64,000 nucleotides of DNA from RYN-230 sp963711705 (GCA_963711705.1 CAVQFM010000007.1:310001-374000), one strand, 5' to 3'; positions 26,915 to 35,396 are shown, counted from the first letter of the stretch. Numbers and translations: made by a program. Notes: generated from the sequence alone by a model not told the origin.

Positions 26915-27807
26915 CCGGCCCGCCCGGCCCGGCTGGCTCCGGCGGGCCCGCTGGTGCCGCCAGCGAGCCCTACAACCGGTTCACCGGGCAGAGCCTGGAC
27001 CGGCTGACCGCGCTGAGCGACGGCCTGTTCGCGGTGGCCATGACGCTGCTCGTGCTGGACGTGCGGGTGCCGGTCAGCGAAGCCGGGGCGGCGCTGTCCG
27101 ACCACGGGCTGTGGGCCGCGCTGCTGACCCAGGGCCCGAACTTCGCCGCCTACCTGCTCAGCTTCAGCATGCTGGGCACGTTCTGGCTGGCCCAGCACGG
27201 CCTGCTCGGCATCCTGGGCCGTTGCGACCGGACGCTGACCTGGATCAACCTGGGCTTCCTGTTCGTGGTGTCGCTGCTGCCGTTTTCCGCCGCGCTGCTC
27301 GCGCACTACGTCCACCTCCGGCTGGCGGTGGGCGTGTACTGGCTGAACATCGTGCTGCTGGGGGCCGGGCTGGAGGCCAGCGCCCGGTACGGGCGGCGGG
27401 CGCTGCTGCCCGCTGACGCGGGCCCGGCGCGGTCCCGGCTGGCCGTGTTCCGGCGCCGGATCGTGCTCGCCCAGACCTTGTACACGCTGGCCGCGCTGGT
27501 CTGCCTGGCCAGCACCGTGGCCAGCGTGATCGCGCTGGCCGTGGTCCAGCTGTACTTCATCGTGTCGCCCCGGTGGCCGCGGCGGAGCGGGCCGCCCCGG
27601 CCGGCTGACCTGCCCGGCCGGGTGATCAGTAGGGGCGCGGGCCGTCGCCCCGGCCCAGGCCCGCGCCCGGCCGTCGCCCGTGCGCGCCCGCTGGCAAACT
27701 TGACTCATTCCACTAACCGGGGCAGCCTGGGGACATCGTGGCTGTTGCAGCGATCGATCCAGATGGCGTGCTGTCGCGGGCGTTGCGCGCGGCCGGGCTG
27801 CGCGTGA
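26911..27807 (+). CDS. TMEM175-family (DUF1211) potassium-channel-like membrane protein
   Basis: A 298-residue protein. The family hallmark at the start of the first helix is RLTALSDGLFAVAMTLLVLD (the RxxxSDGxxA motif), followed by VRVP and five further hydrophobic helices, the last ending VQLYFIVSPRW. Bacterial members are tetrameric K+ leak channels with six helices. The final about 75 residues after PRW are Pro/Arg-rich, unlike the family. They read through the fur promoter and overlap the fur gene by 70 bases, so a nearby stop may have been lost, or an undetected frameshift may exist near 27590. The start overlaps the GH1 remnant stop. Confidence 0.8.
   Translation: MTGPPGPAGSGGPAGAASEPYNRFTGQSLDRLTALSDGLFAVAMTLLVLDVRVPVSEAGAALSDHGLWAALLTQGPNFAAYLLSFSMLGTFWLAQHGLLGILGRCDRTLTWINLGFLFVVSLLPFSAALLAHYVHLRLAVGVYWLNIVLLGAGLEASARYGRRALLPADAGPARSRLAVFRRRIVLAQTLYTLAALVCLASTVASVIALAVVQLYFIVSPRWPRRSGPPRPADLPGRVISRGAGRRPGPGPRPAVARARPLANLTHSTNRGSLGTSWLLQRSIQMACCRGRCARPGCA
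27698..27720 (+). promoter_or_regulatory. FurA-type operator/promoter of fur-katA
   Basis: The AT-rich core TTGACTCATTCCA (27700-27712) lies 25 bases before the fur start. From memory of the family, it closely matches the operator bound by FurA upstream of furA-katG in mycobacteria and of related fur-catalase operons in Streptomyces (TTGACT-N-ATTCCA). TTGACT also fits a -35 element, so repressor binding would block RNA polymerase. It lies inside the tail of the upstream reading frame. Confidence 0.72.
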
Positions 27808-28220
27808 CGATGCCACGCCTGATCATGCTCGCCTGGCTGGAGGCGCATCCGCACTCCACCGCCGAGGCGGTCGGGGCGGGCCTGCGGGAACAGTTCGGCG
27901 CAGTATCTACCCAGGCCGTTTACGACATGCTGGCGGCGTGTACCACGGCGGGCCTGCTGCGGCGGATCGAGCCGGCTGGGCATCCAGCCCGGTTCGAGCG
28001 CCGGGTCGGAGACGATCATCATCACGTCGTGTGCCGCCGGTGTGACCGCACGGAAGACGTCGACGGTCTCGCCGGGGCTCAGCCGTGCCTGACCCCGGTC
28101 CAGGCCATGGGCTTCTCGGTGGACGAGGCCGAGGTGGTGTTCTGGGGCATCTGCCCCCGCTGCGAGACAGCCGGCCGCTCCCCGGACGGGGGACAGCGCG
28201 ACGAGGAGGTTTGGCAGTGA
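27738..28220 (+). CDS. furA: Fur-family peroxide/metal-responsive repressor (CatR/FurA type)
   Basis: A 160-residue Fur-family repressor. A winged-helix DNA-binding half (LRAAGLRVTMPRLIMLAWLE, then VSTQAVYDMLAACTTAGLLR) is followed by a metal-binding half with DDHHHVVCRRC and a C-terminal CPRC, giving two Cys-x-x-Cys pairs for structural zinc and His ligands for the regulatory metal. It is directly followed by a catalase gene, with a GTGA overlap, which is the CatR-CatA/FurA arrangement; it most likely represses itself and catalase until oxidised by peroxide. The start is GTG at 27738. Confidence 0.9.
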   Translation: MAVAAIDPDGVLSRALRAAGLRVTMPRLIMLAWLEAHPHSTAEAVGAGLREQFGAVSTQAVYDMLAACTTAGLLRRIEPAGHPARFERRVGDDHHHVVCRRCDRTEDVDGLAGAQPCLTPVQAMGFSVDEAEVVFWGICPRCETAGRSPDGGQRDEEVWQ

Positions 28221-29671
28221 CAGACAACCGGCCTATACCCACGACCACGGATGCCGGCGCCCCGGTGGAGAGCGACGAGCATTCACTGACCGTCGGCCCG
28301 GACGGCCCGGTCCTGCTGCAGGATCACTACCTGATCGAGCAGATGGCCAACTTCAACCGGGAACGGATCCCAGAGCGCCAGCCGCATGCCAAAGGCGGTG
28401 GGGCGTTCGGCCATTTCGAGGTGACCAGCGACGTCAGCGCGTACACCAAGGCGGCGGTGTTCCAGCCGGGCACGCGCACGGACACGCTGATCCGGTTCTC
28501 CACGGTGGCGGGCGAGCGGGGCAGCCCGGACACCTGGCGCGACCCGCGCGGGTTCGCGCTGAAGTTCTACACGTCCGAGGGCAATTACGACATGGTCGGG
28601 AACAACACCCCGGTCTTCTTCGTGCGTGACCCGCTGAAGTTCCAGCACTTCATCCGGTCGCAGAAGCGCCGCGCCGACAACAACCTGCGGGACAACGACA
28701 TGCAGTGGGACTTCTGGACGCTGTCACCGGAGTCGGCGCACCAGGTGACCTGGCTGATGGGCGACCGCGGCATCCCGCGGACCTGGCGGCACATGAACGG
28801 GTACGGCTCGCACACCTACCTGTGGATCAACGCGGCCGGCGCCAAGTTCTGGGTGAAGTACCACTTCAAGACCGATCAGGGCATCGAGTTCCTGACCCAG
28901 GCCGACGCCGACGCGCTGGCCGCGTCGGACGGCGACTACCACCAGCGTGACCTGTACGAGTCGATCAAGCGCGGGGACTTCCCGAGCTGGACGCTGAAGA
29001 TGCAGATCATGCCGTTCGAGGCGGCCAAGACCTACCGGTTCAACCCGTTCGACCTGACCAAGGTGTGGCCGCACGGCGACTACCCGCTGATCGAGGTCGG
29101 CCGGCTGACCCTGGACCGGAACCTGACCGACTACCACACCGAGCTGGAGCAGGCCGCGTTCGAGCCGAACAACCTGGTGCCCGGGATCGCGCTGAGCCCG
29201 GACCGGATGCTGCTGGCCCGCGGGTTCTCCTACGCCGACGCGCACCGCGCCCGGCTCGGGGTGAACTACAAGCAGATCCCGGTGAACTCGCCCCGGGTGC
29301 CGGTGCACAGCTACAGCAAGGACGGGGTGATGCGGATCCGCAACGTCTCCGACCCGGTGTACGCGCCGAACTCCAAGGGCGGGCCAGCCGCCGACACCGA
29401 GCACTACCGGCCCAGCTACTGGCACGCCGACGGGGAGCTGGTGCGGTCCGCTTACACCCTGCACGAGCAGGACGATGACTGGGGCCAGGCCGGCACCATG
29501 GTCCGTGAGGTGCTCGACGGTGCCGCCCGGGACCGGCTGGTCAGCAACGTGACCGGTCACCTGCTCAAGGGGGTGACCGAGCCGGTGCTGGTGCGCGCGT
29601 TCGAGTACTGGCGCAACGTGGACAAGAACCTCGGCGACAAGATCGAGGCTGGCGTCCGGGCCGGGCAGTAG
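28217..29671 (+). CDS. katA: Monofunctional haem catalase (small-subunit type)
   Basis: A 484-residue catalase that breaks hydrogen peroxide into water and oxygen. The active-site His is in GGGAFGHFEVT, the Asn in VGNNTPVFFVRD and the proximal haem-ligand Tyr in RGFSYADAHR. At 484 residues it is in the small-subunit (clade 3) range and lacks the C-terminal flavodoxin-like domain of large catalases. The GTG at 28217 overlaps the fur stop and is preceded by GAGGAGGT inside fur, so expression is coupled. A palindrome 27 bases after the stop may end the transcript. Confidence 0.96.
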   Translation: MTDNRPIPTTTDAGAPVESDEHSLTVGPDGPVLLQDHYLIEQMANFNRERIPERQPHAKGGGAFGHFEVTSDVSAYTKAAVFQPGTRTDTLIRFSTVAGERGSPDTWRDPRGFALKFYTSEGNYDMVGNNTPVFFVRDPLKFQHFIRSQKRRADNNLRDNDMQWDFWTLSPESAHQVTWLMGDRGIPRTWRHMNGYGSHTYLWINAAGAKFWVKYHFKTDQGIEFLTQADADALAASDGDYHQRDLYESIKRGDFPSWTLKMQIMPFEAAKTYRFNPFDLTKVWPHGDYPLIEVGRLTLDRNLTDYHTELEQAAFEPNNLVPGIALSPDRMLLARGFSYADAHRARLGVNYKQIPVNSPRVPVHSYSKDGVMRIRNVSDPVYAPNSKGGPAADTEHYRPSYWHADGELVRSAYTLHEQDDDWGQAGTMVREVLDGAARDRLVSNVTGHLLKGVTEPVLVRAFEYWRNVDKNLGDKIEAGVRAGQ

Positions 29672-29697
29672 GGTGCGGACTGCCCGCCTGATCCGAA

Positions 29698-29746
29698 CGT
29701 GATCATGACTTTGGGGCTACTAGATTCGACCAGAGTCATGATCACG
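29698..29746. repeat. Dispersed palindrome, copy 2
   Basis: Arms 29698-29714 and 29730-29746 with a 15-base loop; the left arm is identical to that of the copy at 595-611 and the right arm differs by one base that still allows a G:T pair. It lies 27 bases after the catalase stop. May serve as a terminator as well as being a repeat. Confidence 0.85.
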
Positions 29747-29781
29747 AACCCAGACAGAACACCTACGTGGTGCCGCTGAGG

Positions 29782-30681
29782 TCAGCCGCCTGACGGGGTG
29801 CTGGCCGGCGGGTCCTGGTCAGCCGTCCCGGCCGGCGCGGCACTGCCGGTCCCGCTGGTGGCCGGGCTGGGGCTGGCCGAGCTCGGGCTGGCGGTCGGGC
29901 TGGGCGTGACCGGGGGCGAGGTGGTCGGGGTCGGGCTGGTCGGGCCCGGGCTCGGCGTGCTGGCCGGCGGGGAACTGGCCCCGGTGCCCGGGCAGTTGGC
30001 CGTGCTGGGGCTGCCGGTCGGCGTGGCGCTGGGCGTAGCACCCGGGCTGGACGCCGGGGTGGCAGCCGGACTCGGGCAGGTCGTGGCGCTGGCCTGCGCA
30101 GGAGTGCTCGGGCAGGGGCCCGGGACCAGCGCGGCTGGTGGCGTCGCGCAGGCCGCCGACGCCGAACCCTGGCTGCCCGGCCCGCTGGGCGCGGTGCCCG
30201 GCTGGGAGGCCCCGCCGGGAGCCAGGCCGGTACCCTGCCCGTTCACCCCGCCGCCGACGGCGGCGCCCGGGGCGCTGGGCTGCCCGCCGGACAGGGAATG
30301 GATGAGCGAAGCCGTCTGCGACATGGCCTGCTGCGGCAGCGGGGTCAGCGCGATCACGCCCGCGGCGACCACGAAGGCCGCCATGGCCAGCACGGCCGCG
30401 GGACGCAGCCGCCACGGGCTGGGCCGGGCGTGCCCCGGTGCGGGCCCGCGTACCGCGCCGGGAAGGGATTGCCACCACCCGGAGACCGCCGACCAGGCGC
30501 CGGCCGTGCGCCGGGCCACGGCGGCGCAGGCGGCCATCACCCAGGCGACGAGCAGCGGCCGCGGCGTGGTCAGCCGGGCCCGGATCCGGTCCAGGCCATC
30601 GTCGGCAGGCTCGACCGAGCCGGCCGCCGCATGCAGCGCGCGGCGCAGAATCTCGTCGAGATCACGATCACGCTGGGTCAT
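29782..30681 (-). CDS. Single-pass membrane protein with Pro/Ser/Thr-rich exterior
   Basis: A 299-residue protein. The cytoplasmic start (RDRDLDEILRRALHAAAGSV, then DDGLDRIRARL) resembles short N-terminal segments of actinobacterial membrane regulators. A transmembrane helix (about 94-113) follows, and then about 180 residues made almost wholly of Pro, Ser, Thr, Gly and Ala with a few Cys. The exterior is likely disordered and wall-spanning. No catalytic motif is present. The ATG at 30681 has GGAG eight bases upstream. I know no function for it; an anti-sigma or stress-sensing role is only a guess. Confidence 0.7.
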   Translation of the reverse strand: MTQRDRDLDEILRRALHAAAGSVEPADDGLDRIRARLTTPRPLLVAWVMAACAAVARRTAGAWSAVSGWWQSLPGAVRGPAPGHARPSPWRLRPAAVLAMAAFVVAAGVIALTPLPQQAMSQTASLIHSLSGGQPSAPGAAVGGGVNGQGTGLAPGGASQPGTAPSGPGSQGSASAACATPPAALVPGPCPSTPAQASATTCPSPAATPASSPGATPSATPTGSPSTANCPGTGASSPPASTPSPGPTSPTPTTSPPVTPSPTASPSSASPSPATSGTGSAAPAGTADQDPPASTPSGG

Positions 30682-30840
30682 TCCTGGGTCTCCAGGAGGC
30701 TGGGGCCATGCATCGTGTCGAACGACTTTACCGCCCCCGCCCATTCATCCTGGCCCAGTACGCCGCAGAGCATCGTTGTTCAGGGTGCGGCCTCGCCGGG
30801 CAAATGTCCAGTCCCGGCAAAGCCAGTCCGGGCGTTATAG

Positions 30841-30884
30841 CCGCCGGTGCCCGGCCGGGGAGGGTTCCGGCCGGGCACCGGCGG
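30841..30884. terminator. Strong hairpin terminator downstream of the binding-protein gene
   Basis: An 18-base perfect stem (30841-30858 with 30867-30884; arm CCGCCGGTGCCCGGCCGG) and an 8-base loop, 38 bases beyond the stop of the leftward binding-lipoprotein gene. Also between it and the start of the next leftward gene, so it insulates the two. Confidence 0.75.
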
Positions 30885-30921
30885 CCATGCCTGGCCGCTG
30901 ATTGCGGTTTTCTGGCGCCGG

Positions 30922-32694
30922 CTATTTCAGGCCGAGCGTCGAGTAGTTGTACATCGCGTAGTAGGGCTGGACGAACACGTTGGTCAGCTGCGAGTTCCGG
31001 TATAGCAGGGACTTCGCGTACACCTCGGGCAGGATGGCCGCGTCCTTCATCACCTGCATATCGATGCGCGCGGTGTAGGAGTTGCGCGTCGTGGCGTTGT
31101 TGGTGGCCGCCATCTTCTCCAGGAGCCCGTTGACAACGGGGTCATTGAGCTGAGCGACGTTGTAGTTGCCAGAGGGGCTGATGGTGTAGCCCGCGGTGAT
31201 GAAGTTGAAGAACCCATAGCCATCTGGCCAGTCCGGTGCCCAGCCGCCCATGGCGATGCCGAGGTCACGCTGCTCGGTGTACTTGGGCACGCCGGCGAAG
31301 TCGGCGAAATAGGTTCCGGTCGGGTAGCCGTGCAGGGCCAGCTTGATGCCGACCCGGTTCAGCGCGGCCTGCAGCGACTGGGCGGCCTGCACTTCCTTGG
31401 GCCGGTCACTGCGGTAGGCGATCCCGGTGCTGAACCCGTTGGGCTGCCCGCACGCCTTGAGTGCGGCCCTGGCCTTGACCAGGTCGCCGGTGGGCTTGCT
31501 GGTCGCCTCGTACAGGTCGAAGTGCTTCTGCCCGAGGACGTTGGGCGGGGCCACCGTGCTGGCGATCGCGCCGCCAGCGTACGGACCGCCATAGGCGGTC
31601 TGCTGGTCGACCTTGTTGGCCGCGTACTCGACCGCGATCCGGCAGTTGATGTTGTTCAGCGGTGGCACCTTGGTGTTCAGGTAGGCAAACCACAGGAAGC
31701 CGCTGATCGGGTCGTCGGACGACGCCTTCAGCGTCGGCGAGGAAAGGATCTTGGCCCGCGCCGCCGCCTGCACGCCGGTGCCCGCCGCATCCACGTCCAG
31801 GTCACCGGCCAGCAGCCGGTTGTCGATGTCATTGGCGTTCATGTTGAAGGTGGCGGTGATCTTGCTGGGCAGCTGCCTGGCCTGGGGGTCGGTCAACGGG
31901 TTCCAGAACGTGTTGGGCACCAGCGTGAGCTGCTTGTTCAGCTGGTAGCTCTGGAACTTGTACGGCCCGGTGGACCACGGGTGAAGCTGGTAGTTCGAGC
32001 CGGTGTCCTTACTGGGTGGCACCGGGGCACTCTGCGGGATCGCGGCCACGTAGTTGAAGTCGGCAAACGGCTTCGCCAGGTGGAACACGATCGTGGTCGG
32101 GTTCGGCGTCTGCACCGCCTTCAGGCCCATGATGTTCTTGGACCGGTCCGTGTACGGGCCGGGATAGGCGGGCTTCTGCGGGGCCAGCAGCTCCGGGTAG
32201 TACGACGGGCCGAGCGGGAACCGGCCCCGGTCGAAGGTGCGCTCGACCGCGTACTTCACGTCGGACGAGGTGACGGTGGTGCCGTCCTCGAACTTGACGT
32301 CCGGCTGGATGTGGTAGGTCCAGGTCAGACCGTTGTCGGAAACGACGCCAGGCCCGGTCGCCAGGTCCGGGACGACCTGCAGGCCGCACTGGCCGGGGCA
32401 GGACTTATAGGTCATCAGCGGCATCGTGTACAGCCGCGCGAAGTTCCACATGAACGCGTAGTAGGTGTTGCCCGGATCGGTCGAGTCCGGGGTGCTGCTA
32501 AGCCCGAAGGAGAGCGTCCCGCCCTTGTGGGTGGACGGGTTGACCACCTTGGTGATGGCCGAGTTGAAGCTGGCCGGGCCCGATGCGCCACTGCCGCTGC
32601 TGTTACTGCCGTTGCTGCTGCCCCCGCAGGCAGCAAGGGCCAGCGCGGCGGCGCCGGACAATGCGGCCAGCGCCATGCTTCTCTGCCTCTTCAT
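30922..32694 (-). CDS. Family-5 solute-binding lipoprotein (oligopeptide type), orphan
   Basis: A 590-residue extracellular binding protein of the SBP_bac_5 (peptide/nickel) class. The N-terminal lipoprotein signal ends in LAAC with Cys23 as the lipidated residue, followed by a Ser/Gly/Asn linker. Family landmarks include DGLTWTYHIQPDVKFEDGTT and SSDVKYAVERTF. Such proteins hand oligopeptides or similar ligands to an ABC importer, but no permease or ATPase gene lies on either side. The ATG at 32694 has GGAGG 11 bases upstream. The ligand is unknown. Confidence 0.88.
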   Translation of the reverse strand: MKRQRSMALAALSGAAALALAACGGSSNGSNSSGSGASGPASFNSAITKVVNPSTHKGGTLSFGLSSTPDSTDPGNTYYAFMWNFARLYTMPLMTYKSCPGQCGLQVVPDLATGPGVVSDNGLTWTYHIQPDVKFEDGTTVTSSDVKYAVERTFDRGRFPLGPSYYPELLAPQKPAYPGPYTDRSKNIMGLKAVQTPNPTTIVFHLAKPFADFNYVAAIPQSAPVPPSKDTGSNYQLHPWSTGPYKFQSYQLNKQLTLVPNTFWNPLTDPQARQLPSKITATFNMNANDIDNRLLAGDLDVDAAGTGVQAAARAKILSSPTLKASSDDPISGFLWFAYLNTKVPPLNNINCRIAVEYAANKVDQQTAYGGPYAGGAIASTVAPPNVLGQKHFDLYEATSKPTGDLVKARAALKACGQPNGFSTGIAYRSDRPKEVQAAQSLQAALNRVGIKLALHGYPTGTYFADFAGVPKYTEQRDLGIAMGGWAPDWPDGYGFFNFITAGYTISPSGNYNVAQLNDPVVNGLLEKMAATNNATTRNSYTARIDMQVMKDAAILPEVYAKSLLYRNSQLTNVFVQPYYAMYNYSTLGLK

Positions 32695-33013
32695 GAGATG
32701 AAGCGGCCTCCCGTCTGAATTAGTTTTCCAAGAAAGAAGCCGGCATTGACCTACAGGCCGGCATCCCGGGACCGGCCCGTCGCGAGCTCGGCACCGAACG
32801 GATAACCGGCCATTCCGGCCAGCCAGATGGCAGGCCCGGAATGATCACCGGCCGGAACGCGTGGCCAACGCCAGGCGCTGGGGAAACATCGAGCAGCACG
32901 CCAGGCAGCCAGGCCATCGCTATGCACCACTCATGCGGAGGCCGCATCATGCTGCCAGCGGGCACGGCGGATGGCAGGTACCCCGGAGTGCCGCCAGCAC
33001 GGCTGCCTTCGTT
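32695..33013. other. Region without a clear gene upstream of the binding-protein gene
   Basis: About 320 bases with no supported gene. It should hold the leftward promoter of the binding-protein gene; its AT-rich stretch TTAGTTTTCCAAGAAAGAAG (32721-32740) is a plausible location. It also holds unassigned sequence ahead of the truncated HTH frame; that frame stays open back to 32861, without recognisable homology. Confidence 0.45.
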
Positions 33014-33268
33014 ATGCCATATGGGTACCGCGACCTGGCCGGGCTGCTCGGGCACACCCGCGCGGCCGTGCTGCACGCGCTGCGCACCCCGCTGAGCACG
33101 GCGGAACTGGCGGCCTGCGTCGGCACCAGCGCGCCGTCCGCGTCCGAGCACGCCACTGCGCTGCGTGCTTCGGGCCTGGTGCAGACGGTGCGCCGGGGCC
33201 GGGGCGTCAACCATTCACTGACGCCGCTGGGCCGCAGCCTGCTCAACGGGAATCTCAACGCCCACTGA
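33014..33268 (+). CDS. C-terminal fragment of an ArsR-type HTH regulator
   Basis: About 84 residues, from YGYRDLAGLLGHTRAAVLHA through TAELAACVGTSAPSASEHAT to NHSLTPLGRSLL. This is the C-terminal winged-helix part of the long (about 330-residue) ArsR-like regulators common in actinobacteria, in which a DUF5937-type N-terminal domain precedes the HTH. The N-terminal three quarters are absent and no ribosome site precedes 33014. Probably a gene remnant; a small independent HTH protein is the alternative. Confidence 0.5.
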   Translation: MPYGYRDLAGLLGHTRAAVLHALRTPLSTAELAACVGTSAPSASEHATALRASGLVQTVRRGRGVNHSLTPLGRSLLNGNLNAH

Positions 33269-33317
33269 TCACCTGGCGCTGGCCCCGGCGCCGGTGGCCG
33301 CGCCGTCTCAGTAGTTC

Positions 33318-33356
33318 TACGGATACCACCCGGCCGGGACTCGGCAGATATCCGTA
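33318..33356. promoter_or_regulatory. Inverted repeat upstream of the receiver-reductase fusion
   Basis: TACGGATA (33318-33325) and its exact complement TATCCGTA (33349-33356), separated by 23 bases, lie about 140 bases before the start at 33497. Spacing near three helical turns between arm centres would suit a dimeric or looping regulator. The role is inferred only from position. Confidence 0.4.
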
Positions 33357-33496
33357 CCGGCAGCGGATTCGCTGCGTTCCGCACCGCACCTAACGTCGGG
33401 AGCATGGCAGCACCCGAACCCGCCCGGCTGGCCTGGGCGGGTTGCCTGGACGTGCTGACCTGGCACATTCAGCTAGATAGTCCAAGGAGTAACACC

Positions 33497-35287
33497 ATGC
33501 GAGCCGAAGACCGGCTTGTCACGGCCCAGCCGGCTGGGACCCCCAGCCCGGCAGGCGGCGGCAGGCCGTCGGGGACCGGCCAGAATCGGGCTGCGATCGT
33601 GATCGTGGACCGCGACACCAGCGAACGGGAGACTCTCGACCAGGAATTGTCCGGGCGGTACGGCTCCGACTACCAGATCGTCGTGTGCGCCGAGCCCACC
33701 GGGCTCAACCAACGGCTCACCGACCTGCTGGCCGTCGGCACCCAGGTTGCCCTGGTCATCGGCGGGGTTGGCGCGGCCGACCCGGACGGCATCGAGGTGC
33801 TGGCCGGGGTCCGCGCCATCGACCCGACCGTGCTGCGGGTGGCCGCGGTCCGCTGGGGCGAATGGGAAACCGCCCGGCCCACGTTCGACGCCATCACCAT
33901 GGGCAAGGTCGATCACTGGGTGACCCGCCCGGTCAAGAGCCCGGACGAGGATTTCCACCAGTCCATCACGCAGTTCCTGAGCGAGTGGAGCACCCAGCGC
34001 GGGGGCGGCTTCGAGGCGGTGCGGGTGATCGGCGAGCACTGGTCGGCCCGGTCCCAGGAACTGCGGGACACGTTCAGCAGGAACGGGATCCCGATCGGCT
34101 TCCACGACGCCAACACCGAGCGGGGCCAGCAGATGCTCCGCGAACTGGGCCTGGAGTCCGCCGAGCTGCCGGTCGTCGTGCTGCGCTTCGGCGGGCAGCG
34201 GGAAGCCCTGGTCAACCCGACCAACCTGGAGATCGCCGAGGCCTTCGGGCTGATGGCGCCCATTCCCGCCGGGGAGGTGTTCAATGTCGCGGTGGTCGGG
34301 GCCGGCCCGGCCGGGCTGGCGGCGGCGGTCTACGCCTCCTCCGAAGGCCTGCGGACCGTGGTCGTCGAGCGGGAAGCCATCGGCGGCCAGGCCGGCACCA
34401 GCTCGATGATCCGCAACTACCCGGGCTTCTCCCAGGGAGTCAGCGGGGCCAGGCTGGCGTTCGAGGCCTACCAGCAGGCCTGGTTCTTCGGCACCACGTT
34501 CGTGTTCATGCGGCAGCCCGAGCGCCTGGTGCGCGAGAACGGCGTGTACCGGCTGCGGCTGTCCGACGGCGGCACGCTGACCGCGCGGACCGTGGTCATC
34601 ACCACCGGCGCCACCTACCGGCGGCTCGGCGTCGCCCGGCTGGAGGAACTGCACGGCCGCGGGGTGTTCTACGGCGCCGGGGTCAGCGAGGCGCCGGCCA
34701 TGCGCGGCCGGGACGTGTTCGTGATCGGCGGTGGCAACTCGGCCGGGCAGGCCGCGATGCACCTGGCCAAGTGGGCCCGGCAGGTGACGATCGTGGTGCG
34801 CGCGGAGTCGCTGGCGCCCAGCATGTCCGATTACCTCATCCGCGAGATCGATGCCGTGCCCAACATCGGCGTCCAGTACCAGATGCAGGTGGTGGACGGT
34901 ACCGGGGACGACCGCCTCGAATCACTCGTGCTGGAGGACGTGAAGACCGGCGAGCGGCGGTCCGTCCCGGCGGATGCCCTGTTCATCCTCATCGGTGCCC
35001 AGCCGCGGACCGAATGGCTCGGCGAGGACGTGGCGCAGGACCAGTGGGGCTTCATCCTGACCGGATCCGATCTGCTGGATGACGCGCACGGGACCGCCGC
35101 CCACGGGGCCGGCCGCCGCGCACCGCTGCTCCATGAGACCAGCCTGCCCGGGGTGTTCGCAGCCGGTGACGCGCGCCATGGCTCGGTCAAGCGGGTCGCT
35201 TCCGCCGTCGGTGAAGGCGCGGTCACCATCCCCCAGGTGCACCGCTACCTGGAAGGCGCGGCCGTACCAGCGGCTGCGGGCCGGTGA
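33497..35287 (+). CDS. Fused receiver-like / thioredoxin-like / TrxR-like flavoprotein
   Basis: A 596-residue protein of the group annotated as fused response regulator/thioredoxin-disulfide reductase. A receiver-like domain (about 32-150, AAIVIVDRDTSERETL, then QVALVIGGVGAADPDG) is followed by a thioredoxin/glutaredoxin-like middle (about 165-255) and a two-dinucleotide-domain flavoprotein (NVAVVGAGPAGLAAAVYAS near 264; FVIGGGNSAGQAAMHLAKWA). Where thioredoxin reductases carry CxxC, this one has GVFYGAGVSEAPAM, with no cysteines, so it cannot reduce thioredoxin by the usual route. The C-terminal GVFAAGDARHGSVKRVASAV binds FAD. The ATG at 33497 has AAGGAGT in front. The partner or substrate is unknown. 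Confidence 0.85.
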   Translation: MRAEDRLVTAQPAGTPSPAGGGRPSGTGQNRAAIVIVDRDTSERETLDQELSGRYGSDYQIVVCAEPTGLNQRLTDLLAVGTQVALVIGGVGAADPDGIEVLAGVRAIDPTVLRVAAVRWGEWETARPTFDAITMGKVDHWVTRPVKSPDEDFHQSITQFLSEWSTQRGGGFEAVRVIGEHWSARSQELRDTFSRNGIPIGFHDANTERGQQMLRELGLESAELPVVVLRFGGQREALVNPTNLEIAEAFGLMAPIPAGEVFNVAVVGAGPAGLAAAVYASSEGLRTVVVEREAIGGQAGTSSMIRNYPGFSQGVSGARLAFEAYQQAWFFGTTFVFMRQPERLVRENGVYRLRLSDGGTLTARTVVITTGATYRRLGVARLEELHGRGVFYGAGVSEAPAMRGRDVFVIGGGNSAGQAAMHLAKWARQVTIVVRAESLAPSMSDYLIREIDAVPNIGVQYQMQVVDGTGDDRLESLVLEDVKTGERRSVPADALFILIGAQPRTEWLGEDVAQDQWGFILTGSDLLDDAHGTAAHGAGRRAPLLHETSLPGVFAAGDARHGSVKRVASAVGEGAVTIPQVHRYLEGAAVPAAAGR

Positions 35288-35349
35288 GCGCGATGGATAA
35301 CGACACGGTCCGCCGCGCCGGGCCGCCCCGGACGCCGGCGCCCGCCGCT

Positions 35350-35380
35350 GTTCCCGGGCCGGGAAACCGGGCCCGGGAAC
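35350..35380. terminator. Hairpin after the receiver-reductase gene
   Basis: An 11-base perfect stem (35350-35360 with 35370-35380, arm GTTCCCGGGCC) and a 9-base loop, 63 bases after the stop at 35287 and before the next gene. Consistent with a terminator. Confidence 0.6.
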
Positions 35381-35396
35381 GGCCCTGAGGCCGCTC

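Noticed and set aside
26050..27807. A single GH1-TMEM175 fusion protein
   Set aside because: The frames happen to be in register after the GH1 deletion. The GH1 C-terminus lies in a different frame with its own stop at 26912-26914, and the channel has its own ATG overlapping it.
32701..32775. GCCGGC repeats upstream of the binding-lipoprotein gene as a hairpin terminator
   Set aside because: GCCGGC is self-complementary and frequent in such DNA; the paired region is too short to support.
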